Source of the DNA: Capniomyces stellatus
Lineage: Eukaryota > Kickxellomycota > Harpellomycetes > Harpellales > Legeriomycetaceae
Reading direction: 5' to 3'
Assembly (NCBI GenBank): GCA_001661515.1
Contig: LUVW01000044.1
Span: 81,684 to 145,683, forward strand
DNA length: 64,000 bases
The translations under genes were made by a program, and so were the position numbers. This document shows positions 22,995 through 36,983 of the stretch, in pieces (within the stretch, counting starts at the first letter, position 1; every line of letters begins with the position of its first letter). The notes under the pieces were generated by a model. That model did no database searches, was not told the DNA's origin, and saw nothing but the letters and a program-made list of their open reading frames with translations.

Positions 22995-24397
22995 CTTTTA
23001 TTCAACTGCTTTACGTTTGACGCAGTCCTACTCTCTACTAGATTTGCAGTTTTTATTTTGATATGGGCTTATCATTTAGACTTTATCTGCTCGTTATAGA
23101 CCTTGAAAAAAAATATACGCGATTTATAATTTGTTTTTTTTAGTCAAAGCCCATCATTAATTCCTGAAAGCAGTGGCCAATTATGGTAATTCAAATAGTC
23201 GATGGTTCACTTAAACACAACCCTCTCATTTGGTAGTACAATGAACTGATTATATAATCATATTTCTCAAGGCCCAAGTTGACCACCGTTGCTTTAAATG
23301 TATAGCTCAGTCATGGTCTAGGTGAATCAACATTTCCGTATTTGGTTTTGATGGTGGGGTATGTAAACTTGATTAGCTGGTCCAATTAGCATTGGCCTTG
23401 GTTTATGATTATCCCTAATTGTCAATAAAACTTTTTACCAAGAGTTGGACCGGATTATTAAAGCAAGCTCCGCAGTGCTAATAAAAAGGAAAGTCAGTAC
23501 TAGATTTGCCAGATATAACAAGTTCTAGTCAGATATTTTTATTACTCATCCGCCCACATTTAGTTTTATTATTCAAGTATGGTGACTAAAGGATTTTTTT
23601 TTTGTTGCATACTAAATTGGAATGTTTTATTTCAGTAAAGTGAAACTGGAGTGGAATTATAAGCTATACAGTAAATGGTTTATTCGGGCCTGCGATTATT
23701 TCGGAATTAATTCACATATTCTCCCACATAACGCCCACATTTGGTTGGATTTTATTTGTATTTTTAAATGTCATTTAAGATTTGCAAATTTTATGGTTGA
23801 TTTGCTATATTTGGCAATTATTTTAATTAATTAAAGCCGTTTTTTTTTTCAGGAATTTTCAAAAAAGCAAATTAAAAAGTTTTAATAAAATCTAAATACT
23901 CTTGCTCTATCAAAAAAACTTGATTGCTAATCTTCAGGCATTTTTGCTCGTTGTTTTCTTAACAATGTCGTCAATCATATAGGGGTTTTACAGGGTAGGA
24001 GTGGATTTGAATTTAAATCAGCATCAATTAAATATCCCAATTTAGCAATGCCGGTGACTAACTCTCCTAATACTTTTATTATGTAAACCAAATTTGACTC
24101 GAATATTAAGTAAAAACTGTATTGGCGTTTTGGCAATTATAGGTGCCATTAGTAAAGTTAAACAAAATTGAAGGAGAAATGGTGCAGAACGGAGTATACG
24201 TATTGGCTAGTTGTAGTTTTTATGTTTATAATCTTGAGAATTTTTGTTATTGTAGGTTACAGACTTACAGGTTTTATATCCTAGTTGGACTAAATAAAGC
24301 CAAACAGCAGTGTACTTTGGAGTGAGGTAGATTTTCGACAATTAGTTGTTGCATGTAGCAAACCAAAATACTCGGTATATATTGGATATTGAAATCG

Positions 24398-24433
24398 GAT
24401 ATGATATGATGTGATATGATATGATGTGATGGA
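24398..24433. repeat. GATAT/GATGT pentamer tract
   Basis: Short tandem pentamers of the type GATAT interspersed with GATGT, about seven units, in intergenic DNA. Confidence 0.8.
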
Positions 24434-25407
24434 TATTTAGATTACAGTTTTATTTCGAATATTGGCGTCGATGTTGTAGGGTGGTAGAATTTGTTGAAAG
24501 TCTAGGTGTTGTCAAAAGGCAATCTATTATGTTGAGGTTAGACCTGATTGACTCTGAGACAAGCTGTTTGTTTCAATTGTTACAAAGGAAAATCAAGTTG
24601 ATTTGAGCTGCTTCAAACAAAAAGCCAGCAACAACAAAGAATAATCATCAGACGTGAAGTCTGACCTAAACTATAGCATGCTAAAACATGTCAACTGAGT
24701 CGTATTAAATATGGCGGATTTGCGATCTGTCAAGGAATCCCAATTGTGCTATACCTGTATCTTCTCGATGCTTGACTATCCTTACAAGTCTAGTCAGTAA
24801 TCACAAGAAACATATCTGCAAACAAGATAAGCTGTATACCCAAAGGTGCTATACGTTCATAGGGTTCACGGCAATCGAGTATAAGTTATGATATATTTAC
24901 CGGCACAATTTCTATTAGCCAGAAATGCCCAGAAAAGAAGTCATTAAAAACCAATTCGAACATTGGCATAATTTGACATATTTCTGCGCTTTGAGCCTTT
25001 AAAACTAGGGGAGGGTGAGGTTCTTGTGTCAAGTCCAACATAAATAAATTGATTTGTGATAAAACGCCCGAGTCACTGATCGGCTGCATGCGGTTATTCT
25101 GAACTTTTTATTATGCTTTATGGCGGTTTAGTAAACAGTGTAGCGGTTTGGTCCGGAGAGACCAGTGTTACACTATTGTATACTATTATCAGGCCAGGCG
25201 GAAATACATCGATAAAACAGATGCAATGAAAATGTATGAAATTATAGATTCGAGCCGTCTTAAACAGGTTTCTTGTTCGCTTTCTTGTGGTTGGCAGTCA
25301 GCATACTGTGGTGGTCTAAAATCTCATCCTAAGTATTTACAGAGGTATGGATATGTTGGTAAAAATAGAAACGCATGTTACAAGTATATCGGTTTAGAGT
25401 GTTATAA

Positions 25408-27645
<2,238 letters not shown>

Positions 27646-28287
27646 TTCGAATTATCAAGGTTGTAATACTGGTTTATTGTTTTTTTTTTCTGTTTGTTGT
27701 GCCAAAGGGTTGTAAATAAATTTATATTTCTCTTGTGGGTTTGCTCACGGCTTTATACACTAGTTTTGTAAACCAATTCCAAAAGTCTTTTTTATTGTAA
27801 ACTTGGCAATTTTACAAAAGAGAGTCGCAGTGTAAAACTAGTGGGAGGCCAGTATAAAGTATAACTTGATCCTAAAATTGTATAAAGCAAAGTACTTTAT
27901 ACTGTGGCAAATGTTGGTCAGGCGGGTTAGTTTTAAAAAGATGGTCAATGATTTATGTGCAAATCTTTAGAGTTGTACCATTTCTACTGATTGATTTGTT
28001 TACCAAAGGTATATTTTTTTTTCATTCTCTTGAAAAATGCTCAAATTTTTTTTGTACTTGATTCTTTTAATGCCAATTATCGCGCAAGATCACCAAAAAA
28101 ATGAATTTGACAACCACCAATCAGCTTATTGATTTCGCAATATCATTCAAGTTACAAAACGAAAATTACCACGTTCATAATAAAAAAAAGCGAGAAAAAA
28201 ATAACCACGTTCAGTGAACTTTCTCGAATTGCAAGTTGAGGAGCTAATAACAGTGTCAATATATCCTTAAACATCCACAATGACCTG

Positions 28288-28374
28288 CTACTCAAACAGA
28301 CTCTTATTCTTTAGTGAGTAGAATGGCACCGCAAGTTTTGGATTGCGTTCGGTGCCAAACAAGTGTCCTACTCA
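28288..28374. other. candidate structured element with two alternative outer stems
   Basis: TGAGTAG at 28315-28321 is complementary to CTACTCA at two places, 28288-28294 and 28368-28374. The downstream pairing encloses a second perfect 7-bp stem, GGCACCG (28325-28331) with CGGTGCC (28350-28356), extended by CAA/TTG. It could be a small RNA, a remnant of an inverted-repeat element, or chance. Confidence 0.4.
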
Positions 28375-28633
28375 TTATTCAAAATAGACACATTTTTATT
28401 AATACCAACGTTGGCGTAGTATTCATTCCCCAAAGTTGCAAACCCTCCTCAAATTGATGTTGTCATATAGAGTTTGTACAAGCATTTCAATAAAAATAGC
28501 TAATTGATGGCTGCATGTTATATAAATGGAAGGTCAGTGCTCATAAATGATATTATTGTTTGCTATGAGTACCTAGCAGAGGTAGGTTTTCATCACGTTT
28601 TCATCAAATTTTTAACTCGTTTACTTTACTTTA

Positions 28634-28690
28634 GTTTGGTTTGGTTTGGTTTGGTTTGGTTTGGTTTGGTTTGGTTTGGCTTGGTTTGGC
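28634..28690. repeat. (GGTTT)n microsatellite
   Basis: About ten tandem GGTTT units with two late T-to-C changes (GGCTT). Strongly G/T on the plus strand. Located between the sirtuin and FAD1 genes. Confidence 0.95.
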
Positions 28691-29404
28691 TTGCTAGGAA
28701 TGTGAAACTATCGATTAGCTTTGGGGATTGGTTCAAGCAAATAAAAGTAGGATTTGTAGTTTATCTATTGGACAGTTTTATTTTAAACCAAATCACACCT
28801 GGCAATAATAGGTCGCTCCTACTTTATTTCTTGACACTATCAATTGGGGGGTGTTCTTATGCATAGTAGGCAAATCAGTAACAATAATGCTAAGAAAGGG
28901 GCCAATGATAGATTTAAGGGTTACTATAAACAACAAAATTTTGAAATAAATTGTTTCAGCGATCTGTAATCAATTCAATTTTAATAGATTGACTTTTGCT
29001 GTACTAAGATTTTATAGCCCAAGTATATTTATCTAACGGCCTTGTTTCTAATACTTTTTTTTGGTACTCTTTCTTTATATTATTCTAGTTTGTTTTTTTC
29101 CTGTGTGTTTTAAAAACGAGAAAAAACAAAGCTGATAGAAAAAAAAAGCAAACGTAAAAGCGACAGTCATACTCTGCGAGTCTATGTAGTTATAATTGTA
29201 CCAGCTTGTGATTCAGCGAGGTTTTCTTTCTTTCAACAATTTAAAAAGCACCATCCTCCCAAAGTTCTACATATTATTGTTCTTGTGTGTTCTTGGCGAT
29301 CGAGAGTATACAGATATCTGTTCATTTAAACTAACCGTCGGCTTAGAAATAGCCAGAAACAGGTTGAACACCTAACGTTTTATTTATATATTTACAAGCA
29401 AGAA

Positions 29405-30597
29405 ATGATGGGTGACAATATTGTGGCGGAAATTCTCAGAATGGCGAGTTTGGATAGCGGACTTGGGAATAAAATCAGGGAGTCCTTGGAAGTAATCAAT
29501 TTTGCACTGGATGTTTATGGGTAATTGGAACTTTTGTTCAATATATATATATTGATTTGATTTGAAATGGTATTGAGGCAGTCTTACCAGAAATGGATTT
29601 AGCAAAAGCAAAAGAATTTGTTTGAGCTTGTAGTTGTAGAATCTTGAATATACCATCAATAATACGATTAAACCCGGTTCTCTTTAAAACCATGTTCTAG
29701 GAATGAAGGGGTGGCATTAAGCTATAATGGAGGAAAGGATTGTACTATCATAATGTTTTTAATATTTGCAGTATATCGAATCAAAGAGTCGGTGTCAAAA
29801 CTACAACCCAAAACAAGCAGAATGGTTAATGGTGTAAGTTTAAATATACAATGCCGTGATTTTTCTTTGAAATAGTAAGCATATCTACTCAAAATAGATG
29901 TTTTTATTCTTACACGCCAATATTTAACTGTCTATAGGGCGCATCCAGTATAGACATCGATGGCCAAACAGGAGTTCCAGCTCCAGCTAAAGAAGATAGC
30001 CTAGAAGATTTGAACGCAAGATTTGCTCAATCTAGCCAAAGTTCTCTGGAGTCAGACATCAAGGTGTTTTTCAAGCATTTTAGCGAGCTTGATGCTATGG
30101 GATTTATAGAAAAGGGAGCTACCAATATCCAGCCAATCCGTGCACTGTATATTAATAACGGTAAAGGGTTTTCCGAGCTAGAAAAGTTTGTTGAGATGGC
30201 TAGGTCAACGTATAGCATAGATCTAACCGAGAACACCAAACCAATGAAGACATCGATATCAGAGTTTTTGAGCGATAACCCCAAGTGCAAGTCGTTTTTT
30301 ATTGGGACAAGAAGGGATGACCCAGCTGGTCTGAACCTGGAATTTTTTAGGCCTTGTGATCCAGGATGGCCACCCTTAATGCGAGTGTGTCCAATACTGG
30401 AGTGGTCCTACTCTGATGTTTGGGATTTTATAATCTCAGCAAAAATACCCTACTGTTCGCTATACGACAAAGGTTATACCTCGCTGGGCGACTCAAGATC
30501 AACATCACCAAACCCAATTTTATTAAAGGACGGTTCTTATAAACCGGCATGGACCCTTTCAGACTCATCATCAGAGCGCAGTGGGCGTCATATTTAG
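29405..30597 (+). CDS. FAD1: FAD synthase (FMN adenylyltransferase), Fad1 family
   Basis: Converts FMN and ATP to FAD and pyrophosphate; member of the PAPS-reductase-like adenylyltransferases found in eukaryotes. Three exons: 29405-29520, 29701-29833 and 29938-30597, phases matching, 302 residues, close to yeast Fad1. Exon 2 supplies VALSYNGGKDCTIIMFL, the nucleotide-binding signature, which is incomplete if exon 3 is read alone. Exon 3 supplies PIRALYINNG, FFIGTRRDDP, VCPILEWSYSDVWDFI, YCSLYDKGYTSLGD and the C-terminal PAWTLSDSSSERSGR block. Two ATG codons lie in tandem at the start (29405 and 29408). Introns are 180 and 104 nt. The catalytic loops look intact. Confidence 0.95.
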
Positions 30598-31743
30598 CGG
30601 CCTTGAGCTCTTTTAGTACCTATTATACATGTAAAAAAAAAAGAGGAGAGTCAGTTGTCATTCATAATTGCAAATTTATTATTGTTAAAATTAGAATCTA
30701 AAATTAGACTTAAATTAGATATAAAAAATATATATAAACATAAGTATTAATTCTCACAGTGTTTTGGCTGTGTTGCCGTTGTAGCCTAAGCTTTGTTAAT
30801 ATAAAATAGTTTTGTTAATCATTAAAGCCTTTATACGTTGCCATAGGCAATAACTATATTGGTAGTTGTATTTTTTTTTATGACAAACTGGTTGCTGTGT
30901 TTAAACACCGAATGGCCAAAAAAGACGAAATACTTTGAGTTTGTCAAATCTTGTACAATGTTTTCGGGTTTAAAGTAACAGCCATTTTTGGTGTTAACAT
31001 AGTCGAACCGTGGTGCCAATAAACCCAAACCCTTGAAGCTTTAAGTGTGAATGATTCAAAGCCAGGGGATTTGACTATTGAGAGAATTATTTGAAAAAAA
31101 AGAGAGTTAAACATTTGCAGCACCAATGTTGTGGGATAGGGTGGTACATACTGTGTTTGGTTACTAGCCAAAGTAATGTGGAATATAATGGTCAAGTTTA
31201 GGGGCTATTGTACAAACAGTGTGTGTTTAGTTAGCTGATTGTACAGGAACACAAAATAAATGTGTCAATGGACAAGATAAAAGGAACAAAATGTAAGGTA
31301 TGGTTATTGGCTAGAGGCAGAGTTTTTTAAAAAAAAAAGATGGATGTAATTAATAATAGTAAGCAAAGAGAGGGTGAATAAAGAACAGTTTGGAATAAAT
31401 AGAACACTATAAGCAAAAAAAAATAAACAAATAAAGAGTGCAAATCAAAACGAGTGAAAAATAAAGCAGATAAAAAAAAATAGGGAATCAAAAGAATCAA
31501 GAAATTAAACAAAGTAATAAATAAATTTTTTTTAGTAAGTGTAATTGGTAGTAAAAAAAAAAAAATTAAAAAAAAGTAAAATTGATGGGAGAGAAGGATG
31601 GGGGAAGAGGTTGATTTAAGAGGAGGGAATGCCAAAGAATAAAATCAAATTAAAAGATTATATAACAAACAGTGGAAAAGTAGAGTAGAGTTGGGTTGGG
31701 CGTAAAGTGATAAACAGGGATTAAGTTAGGCAATAAAAGCTGA

Positions 31744-31746
31744 AAA

Positions 31747-31781
<35 letters not shown>

Positions 31782-31784
31782 ATA
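31744..31784. repeat. (TAAA)n microsatellite
   Basis: Ten or so perfect TAAA units immediately followed by a GTAGAAAA tract, about 240 bp upstream of the CCT7 start codon. Confidence 0.95.
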
Positions 31785-31798
31785 GTAAAAAGTAAAAA

Positions 31799-31842
31799 AG
31801 TAGAAAAGTAGAAAAGTAGAAAAGTAGAAAAGTAGAAAAGTA
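31799..31842. repeat. GTAGAAAA tandem repeat
   Basis: About five tandem AGTAGAAA-type 8-mers, all purine-rich except for the T, adjoining the TAAA tract upstream of CCT7. Confidence 0.9.
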
Positions 31843-32019
31843 AAAAAACAAAAAGGTGGATTGATGTTGGAAGTTTAAAACGTTGATCTTGAATAAAGCG
31901 TAAAAAGAAAACAAAATAGAAATCTGTCAAGTAGATATAAACAACGTAAAGTAAAAAAAAAAAAGGATCAAGCTAGGTTTATAAGCAATAAGCGAAATAC
32001 AGGAATACAGATAAACAGA

Positions 32020-33841
32020 ATGAATTCAGGACGACTACCAATGATGGTAAGTGGGAATAAAAATCATAAATAAAGAGAGGGGATGAGAGGAGAGGAGAGG
32101 GATTGATAGTAGATTGGGTGAATAAATGTGTGTGCTAGTAAATAAGGTAAAGATAGAGAGTTAATGAGTGGTAAATGAAATGTACAAGTAGCAGCCACAA
32201 GTAATTGTGTTGAAGGAGGGTACAGATACATCGCAGGGAAAGGGACAAATAGTAAGCAATATATTGGCGTGCCTTGCAGTGTGTGATACGTTGAAGACGA
32301 CGTTGGGGCCGTTGGGGATGGACAAGTTGATTGTAGATTCAAATGCAAGAACTACGATATCAAATGATGGGGCAACGATAATGAAGTTGTTGGATATAGT
32401 TCATCCAGCAGCAAAGACATTGGTGGATATAGCACGGGCACAAGATGCAGAGGTGGGAGATGGAACAACGACGGTTGTGTTGTTGGCAGGAGCGTTGTTG
32501 AGGCAGGTGAAGGAGATTGTAGAGGATGGGTTGAGTCCGTTTATAATAATCAAGGGGTTCAGAGAGGCGGCGAGGTTGGCGGTGAACAGGATTAAGGAGA
32601 TTGGAATTGAGATTGAGTTTTCGGATGCGTCAAAGCTGAGAGAGCTGTTAATAAAGTGTGCAAAGACATCGATGTCTTCAAAGCTGATTAGCTCGCACCA
32701 AGAGTTCTTTTCGAACTTGGCGGTAGAGGCGGTGATGAAGCTTGATAGGAGGGATTTGGATAGCAAGCTGATTGGGATAAAGAAGGTTGCGGGGGGAGGA
32801 ATGGAGGACAGTTTGCTGGTTGACGGGGTGGGTTTTAAGAAGGCGTTTTCGTATGCAGGATTTGAGCAACAGCCAAAGAAGTTCACGAACCCAAAGATAG
32901 TGTGCCTGAACGTGGAGTTGGAGCTGAAGGCCGAGAAGGACAATGCAGAGGTGAGAATCAACAAGGTGAAGGATTACCAGTCAATCGTGGATGCAGAGTG
33001 GAGAATAATTTTTGAGAAGCTGGAGGCAATTGTGGATTCAGGAGTGCAGGTGGTGCTGAGCAAGCTGCCAATAGGAGACTTGGCGACACAGTACTTTGCA
33101 GACAGACAGATGTTCTGTGCAGGAAGAATTCCAGCCGAGGATATGGAAAGAGTGTGTGAGGCAACAGGAGCAAGAGTGATCAGCACAACATCAGGAATCA
33201 GCAAGTCAAGCATTGGTGAGTGTGAGAACTTTGAAGAGAAGCAGATTGGTGGTCAGAGATTCAACTTGTTTAGTGGATGTCCAAAGAGCAAAACATGCAC
33301 CATCATTCTGAGAGGTGGTGCTGATCAGTTTATTGACGAAATCGAACGTTCGCTTCATGACTCGATAATGGTCGTCAAGAGAACCATGAAGTCGAAACAG
33401 TTTGTTGCTGGTGGTGGCGCAATAGAAATCGAACTTTCAAGGTACTTGAGAGAGCACTCAAAGCAGATCCAGGGCAAGCAACAAATCATCATCAATGCCG
33501 TTGCAAAGGCTTTGGAAACTATCCCAAGACAGCTCTGCGACAACGCCGGCTTTGACTCCATTGAGCTCCTGACCCAGCTCAGGGCTTTGCACGCCAAGGA
33601 TCCCCAGGCCAACTTGTGGGTCGGAATCGATATCCAAAACGAAACTGTTTCTGATATGTTTGAAAAGTTTGTCTGGGAACCTGCCATCATCAAAATTAAC
33701 GCCATCAACAGTGCTGTTGAAGCTGCCTCTTTGATTCTAAGTGTTGATGAAACTATCACCTCTCAACAACAACAGCAGATTGACCAGCAACAACAAATGA
33801 TGAGAGGCCGTGGCCGTGGACGCGGTGGACGTGGATTCTAA
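32020..33841 (+). CDS. CCT7: T-complex protein 1 subunit eta (CCT7)
   Basis: ATP-dependent cytosolic chaperonin subunit that folds actin, tubulin and other proteins in the TRiC/CCT ring. Exon 1 is 32020-32046 (nine codons), intron 32047-32191 with GTAAGT, exon 2 32192-33841; 558 residues. The N-terminus reads [19 protein letters not shown], diagnostic for eta. Group II chaperonin motifs are [38 protein letters not shown] and [18 protein letters not shown]. The C-terminus is a Gln tract followed by [13 protein letters not shown]. An alternative acceptor 3 nt downstream would drop one Gln. Base use changes sharply along the gene: purine-rich in the first 1 kb, pyrimidine-rich afterwards (see findings). 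It converges on LSM7, 262 bp downstream. Confidence 0.97.
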
Positions 33842-34103
33842 TCTCCCCTTCACAACCAACCATATTATCTCTTTCTATCCTAATATCTTTATTTTCCTAC
33901 TTTTACTCTTTGCTTTACTCTTTACTCTTTATTTATCAACTATCTCATTTAATTAAATAAACATCTCACTATACATACTTCTTTACTTTATTTCCATAAT
34001 TATTATTATTTATTTTTTTTTCACTAAACATTATATCCAGCCCCCCCCCCCCTCCAACACCAATCATCTCTTTTCATATACTTAAAATATACTCCTCAGC
34101 ACT

Positions 34104-34727
34104 TTAATCTTGTAAAAACGGATTGTCAATTTCCTCAGTCCCATCAAGCGGTGTAATCACTATCACGCTAGGCCCACGGCACACCATCAAGCCAATCTTT
34201 CTTGTCCTGCCACTAGCTACCAAAAAGTTTTCCGCATCCCTCACTGATTCAACTGCATCATCAAGAACCAAATTCAAAAGCGGATCAAACCCCTTCAGCA
34301 CTCCCGTTACTATTTTGTTTAATATATACTTGCTTTTATTCATTTATTCTCAAACATTTTCTTTTCTTCCTTCTACCCTCCCCCCGGTATCATTATTTCT
34401 TGGCCAAGCCTACATATACATTCGCTCTTAATCCATATACTAGCAGTACTATTTTTATCTCTCACCTTCACGCCCCCCTGAAAACTTTACTATTATCGTC
34501 TTGTCCAGATATTTTGGCATGTCAAATATCACATCTCGCTTCTTTTTCTCCCTTGAATTTCTATCATCTTGATTGTTATTGTTATATCCCCCTCCCCTAG
34601 ATTCATATCTATTGCCTCCTCGCGATTGATTGCCACCACTATTACCCCCTCGGTATCCTCCTCTACCACCGCCGCCGCCTCCGCCACTACCTCCTCCTCG
34701 TTGTTGATTCTGATTCTGATTGTTCAT
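34104..34727 (-). CDS. LSM7: U6 snRNA-associated Sm-like protein LSm7 with RGG extension
   Basis: Component of the LSm1-7 ring (mRNA decapping) and LSm2-8 ring (U6 snRNP). Two exons, 34727-34466 and 34309-34104, with a 156-nt intron and matching phase 1 ends, giving 155 residues. The Sm fold is split by the intron: exon 1 ends with FDMPKYLDKTIIVKFSGGRE and exon 2 continues with VTGVLKGFDPLLNLVLDD, then LGLMVCRGPSVIVI and EEIDNPF, all typical of Lsm7 rather than SmG. The N-terminal 60 residues are a Gln/Asn start followed by a Gly/Arg-rich RGG region, which is much longer than in the Lsm7 proteins I know. Confidence 0.95.
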
Positions 34728-35560
34728 TATTTAATCTATTTCTTGTTTCAATCCTTTTTTTTTTCCCCCGTTTTATATATTAATTGTCAATGAATAAATT
34801 TTTATTTTGAATATTAGAGTAAGAAAAGCAGAAAAATAATAAAAAAATATCTATTTAAAAACTCCCTACTAAACTATAGTCGCTCTTTGTAAATTCGAGT
34901 TTTACTAATGCGATTAATTTCCAATTGCAAAAGTCAAAGTATGTGGAAACCTATTTGCTTTGTTTTTTTTCTCCTTCTCATAACTTTTTTTTTTTACACT
35001 AATTAATAACAGTTTTTCTTGTTTTAGACTCTATTACTTTTTTTACATGTCTACACTACATATCTACATTACATGACCACTAGATGAGTAAACAGTAACT
35101 TCAATCGTAATTGTCGTCAATATTCAACTGCTAGCACCTCAGATGCGCTGCGTGGTGCTCTGTCAACAAACAAATCCGATCTTGTACTGCTACAGTACCA
35201 AGCCTCACCAAGGCAGTATATCGTTGCAAGCTATGCTAAAGATATATGGGCTAAAATTCTGGCCACTTTGTAATCCACACTTCCAAGTGTCCATTCCAAG
35301 CCAAGGAGTTGGAATAACAATATATGAGTATATTTCTAGACTGCTTGATGTGTTTTCAAATCACCAACAAGTGTATAAATTCAATCCTGCCATTAATAGA
35401 CAGAAAAAGTATACCAAATATAATTAAAGGGGATCATTAATAACGTAAACAAACATTTTGACAATGAGTAACAGACAACACTGGGCAATCAAATTAACCA
35501 AAAAAGAAAAAAAAACAAGAAAAAAATTGCCTAAAAGTAGATAAATACGATGTATTAAGC
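34728..35560. other. intergenic, with two overlapping open frames
   Basis: Between the 5' end of LSM7 and the 3' end of RPL3. Most is A/T homopolymer-rich. From 35088 to 35430 two plus-strand frames are open in succession (35088-35270 without ATG, and 35143-35427) and base composition is less AT-rich than around. No family match, so no gene is called. Confidence 0.4.
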
Positions 35561-36983
35561 TTAGATATCCTTCTTGAGAGTACCCATGAATGCCTTCTTT
35601 TCTTCGACAGTTTGGAAACGACCGTGACCGAATTTGGAGGAGGTATCAATGAATTTAAGAGAGATGTTTTCCAAAGCAGCACGCTTGGTGTGTACACGGA
35701 GTGACTTACGGATGGTAAGAACACGCTTCTTGGTACCAGCGCAACAACCCTTGATCATAATGAAATCCTCATTGACCTCACCGTAATGTGGGAATCCTCC
35801 AAGTGGTGTGATACGCTTCTTGGTAAGATCGAACTCAGTTGAAGCATTTGAGTTATCATCACCCTTACCGATACGGTAAATCTTCTTGTTGACTTCAGTA
35901 CGGTGATGGTAACCATTTTGACCAGCACGAGCAACAGAGTACATAACACGGGATGGATGCCATGCTCCAATACAGGCAACCTTTCTAAGACCCTTGTGTG
36001 TCTTACGTGGAAGCTTCTTGGTTCCCCAACGATGGGTAACACCTTCAAATCCGTGACCCTTGGTGACAGCAATGACGTCAACGTTCTCGTTTTGTTCAAA
36101 GACATCTCCAACGGAAACTTCCTTTTCAAAGTGCTCCTTGGTCCAGTCAACCTTTTGAGCAATTGTTCCTCCGTTAACTTGGATTTCAACCAAATGGGCC
36201 TTCTTTTGTCCAATCTTGGCCTTGCGCATTTGTGTGTGTGCGAGGACACGGACAACTGTGCAGTATTTCTTGATGCGCTCCAACTCGCGGGTGACTTCTT
36301 TTCCGTTACCCTCAGAGTACTTCTTGGCGTACTTGGTGAATGCCTTTCTCTTTGATCTGTACCAGTTCTTGTAGAATCTACGCTTGACTTCGTCAGACAA
36401 ATGTTCAGCCCAGACGGTGGTCAATGATCTGAGACCACGTGGGGTTTCAATATATCCAACAACTCCGACAATGACCATTGGTGGGGCTTCAACAACTGTG
36501 ACGGCCTCAACAACCTCCTTCTTGTGCATCTTTGATCCTGGTCTGTCCATATCACGGACAACGTGGGTCATACCAGCCTTATAAGCCAAGAATGCTGTAA
36601 GGTGGATTGGCTTCTTTGGGTCATCACGTGGGAAAGACTTAACACGTCCTCTATGACGAGCTGCGCGCTTACGTGGCAAGAAACCCAATGAACCGTGACG
36701 TGGTGCTTCGTATTTTCTGTGAGACTAAATAGGCCAGGAAAATAAACAATAAATCGTTAGTATATGGTTGCTATCATTGCCAGTCTTGTTTAATCAAATG
36801 CTGCGCTTTGGTCCCAAAAATAAAAACTAGTTGAATCCATTTAAAAAAAGTCGTCTTTTTTATTTTGACTCTGAAAGCCTGGATTCAAAGCTAGATACAT
36901 ATGGTCTTACAGATTCGAATGCCTTCGCACATAATATATGTATATTATTAACTTGTTTAGCGAATTTAAGCTTTACTTACCAT
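35561..36983 (-). CDS. RPL3: 60S ribosomal protein L3 (uL3)
   Basis: Large-subunit ribosomal protein at the peptidyl-transferase region. Exon 1 is only the ATG codon (36983-36981), followed directly by a GTAAGT donor and a 256-nt intron; exon 2 is 36724-35561. The joined protein is 388 residues and starts [20 protein letters not shown], exactly the conserved uL3 N-terminus. The internal methionine at 36688 would remove these conserved residues. Conserved blocks include [18 protein letters not shown] and the tryptophan-finger region [20 protein letters not shown] with IGAWHPSRV after it. Codon use is C-rich and constrained, as expected for a highly expressed gene. No clear box C/D snoRNA was seen in the intron. 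Confidence 0.97.

Larger units (their letters stand above)
22830..25407. other. intergenic region between GH17 and sirtuin genes
   Basis: About 2.6 kb holding the GH17 promoter and the 3' flank of the sirtuin gene. The only repeat noted is a GATAT/GATGT pentamer tract (24398-24433). Open frames here lack family matches; the plus-strand frame at 25148-25552 runs antisense to the last sirtuin exon and is treated as a shadow. Confidence 0.5.
27646..29404. other. intergenic region between divergent sirtuin and FAD1 genes
   Basis: About 1.76 kb serving as the shared 5' region of two divergently transcribed genes. It contains the candidate structured element at 28288-28374 and a GGTTT repeat at 28634-28690. 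No additional gene recognised. Confidence 0.5.
30598..32019. other. intergenic, purine-rich upstream region of CCT7
   Basis: About 1.4 kb. The second half (about 31320-32019) is strikingly purine-rich on the plus strand, with A-runs, TAAA repeats and GTAGAAAA repeats. This asymmetry continues into the 5' part of CCT7. No gene recognised. Confidence 0.6.

Noticed and set aside
28504..28866. 120-residue frame containing repeated VWFGL
   Set aside because: The repetitive segment is a translation of the GGTTT microsatellite and the flanks are unrecognised.
36725..36980. Possible snoRNA in the RPL3 intron
   Set aside because: No convincing paired C and D boxes were found by eye.
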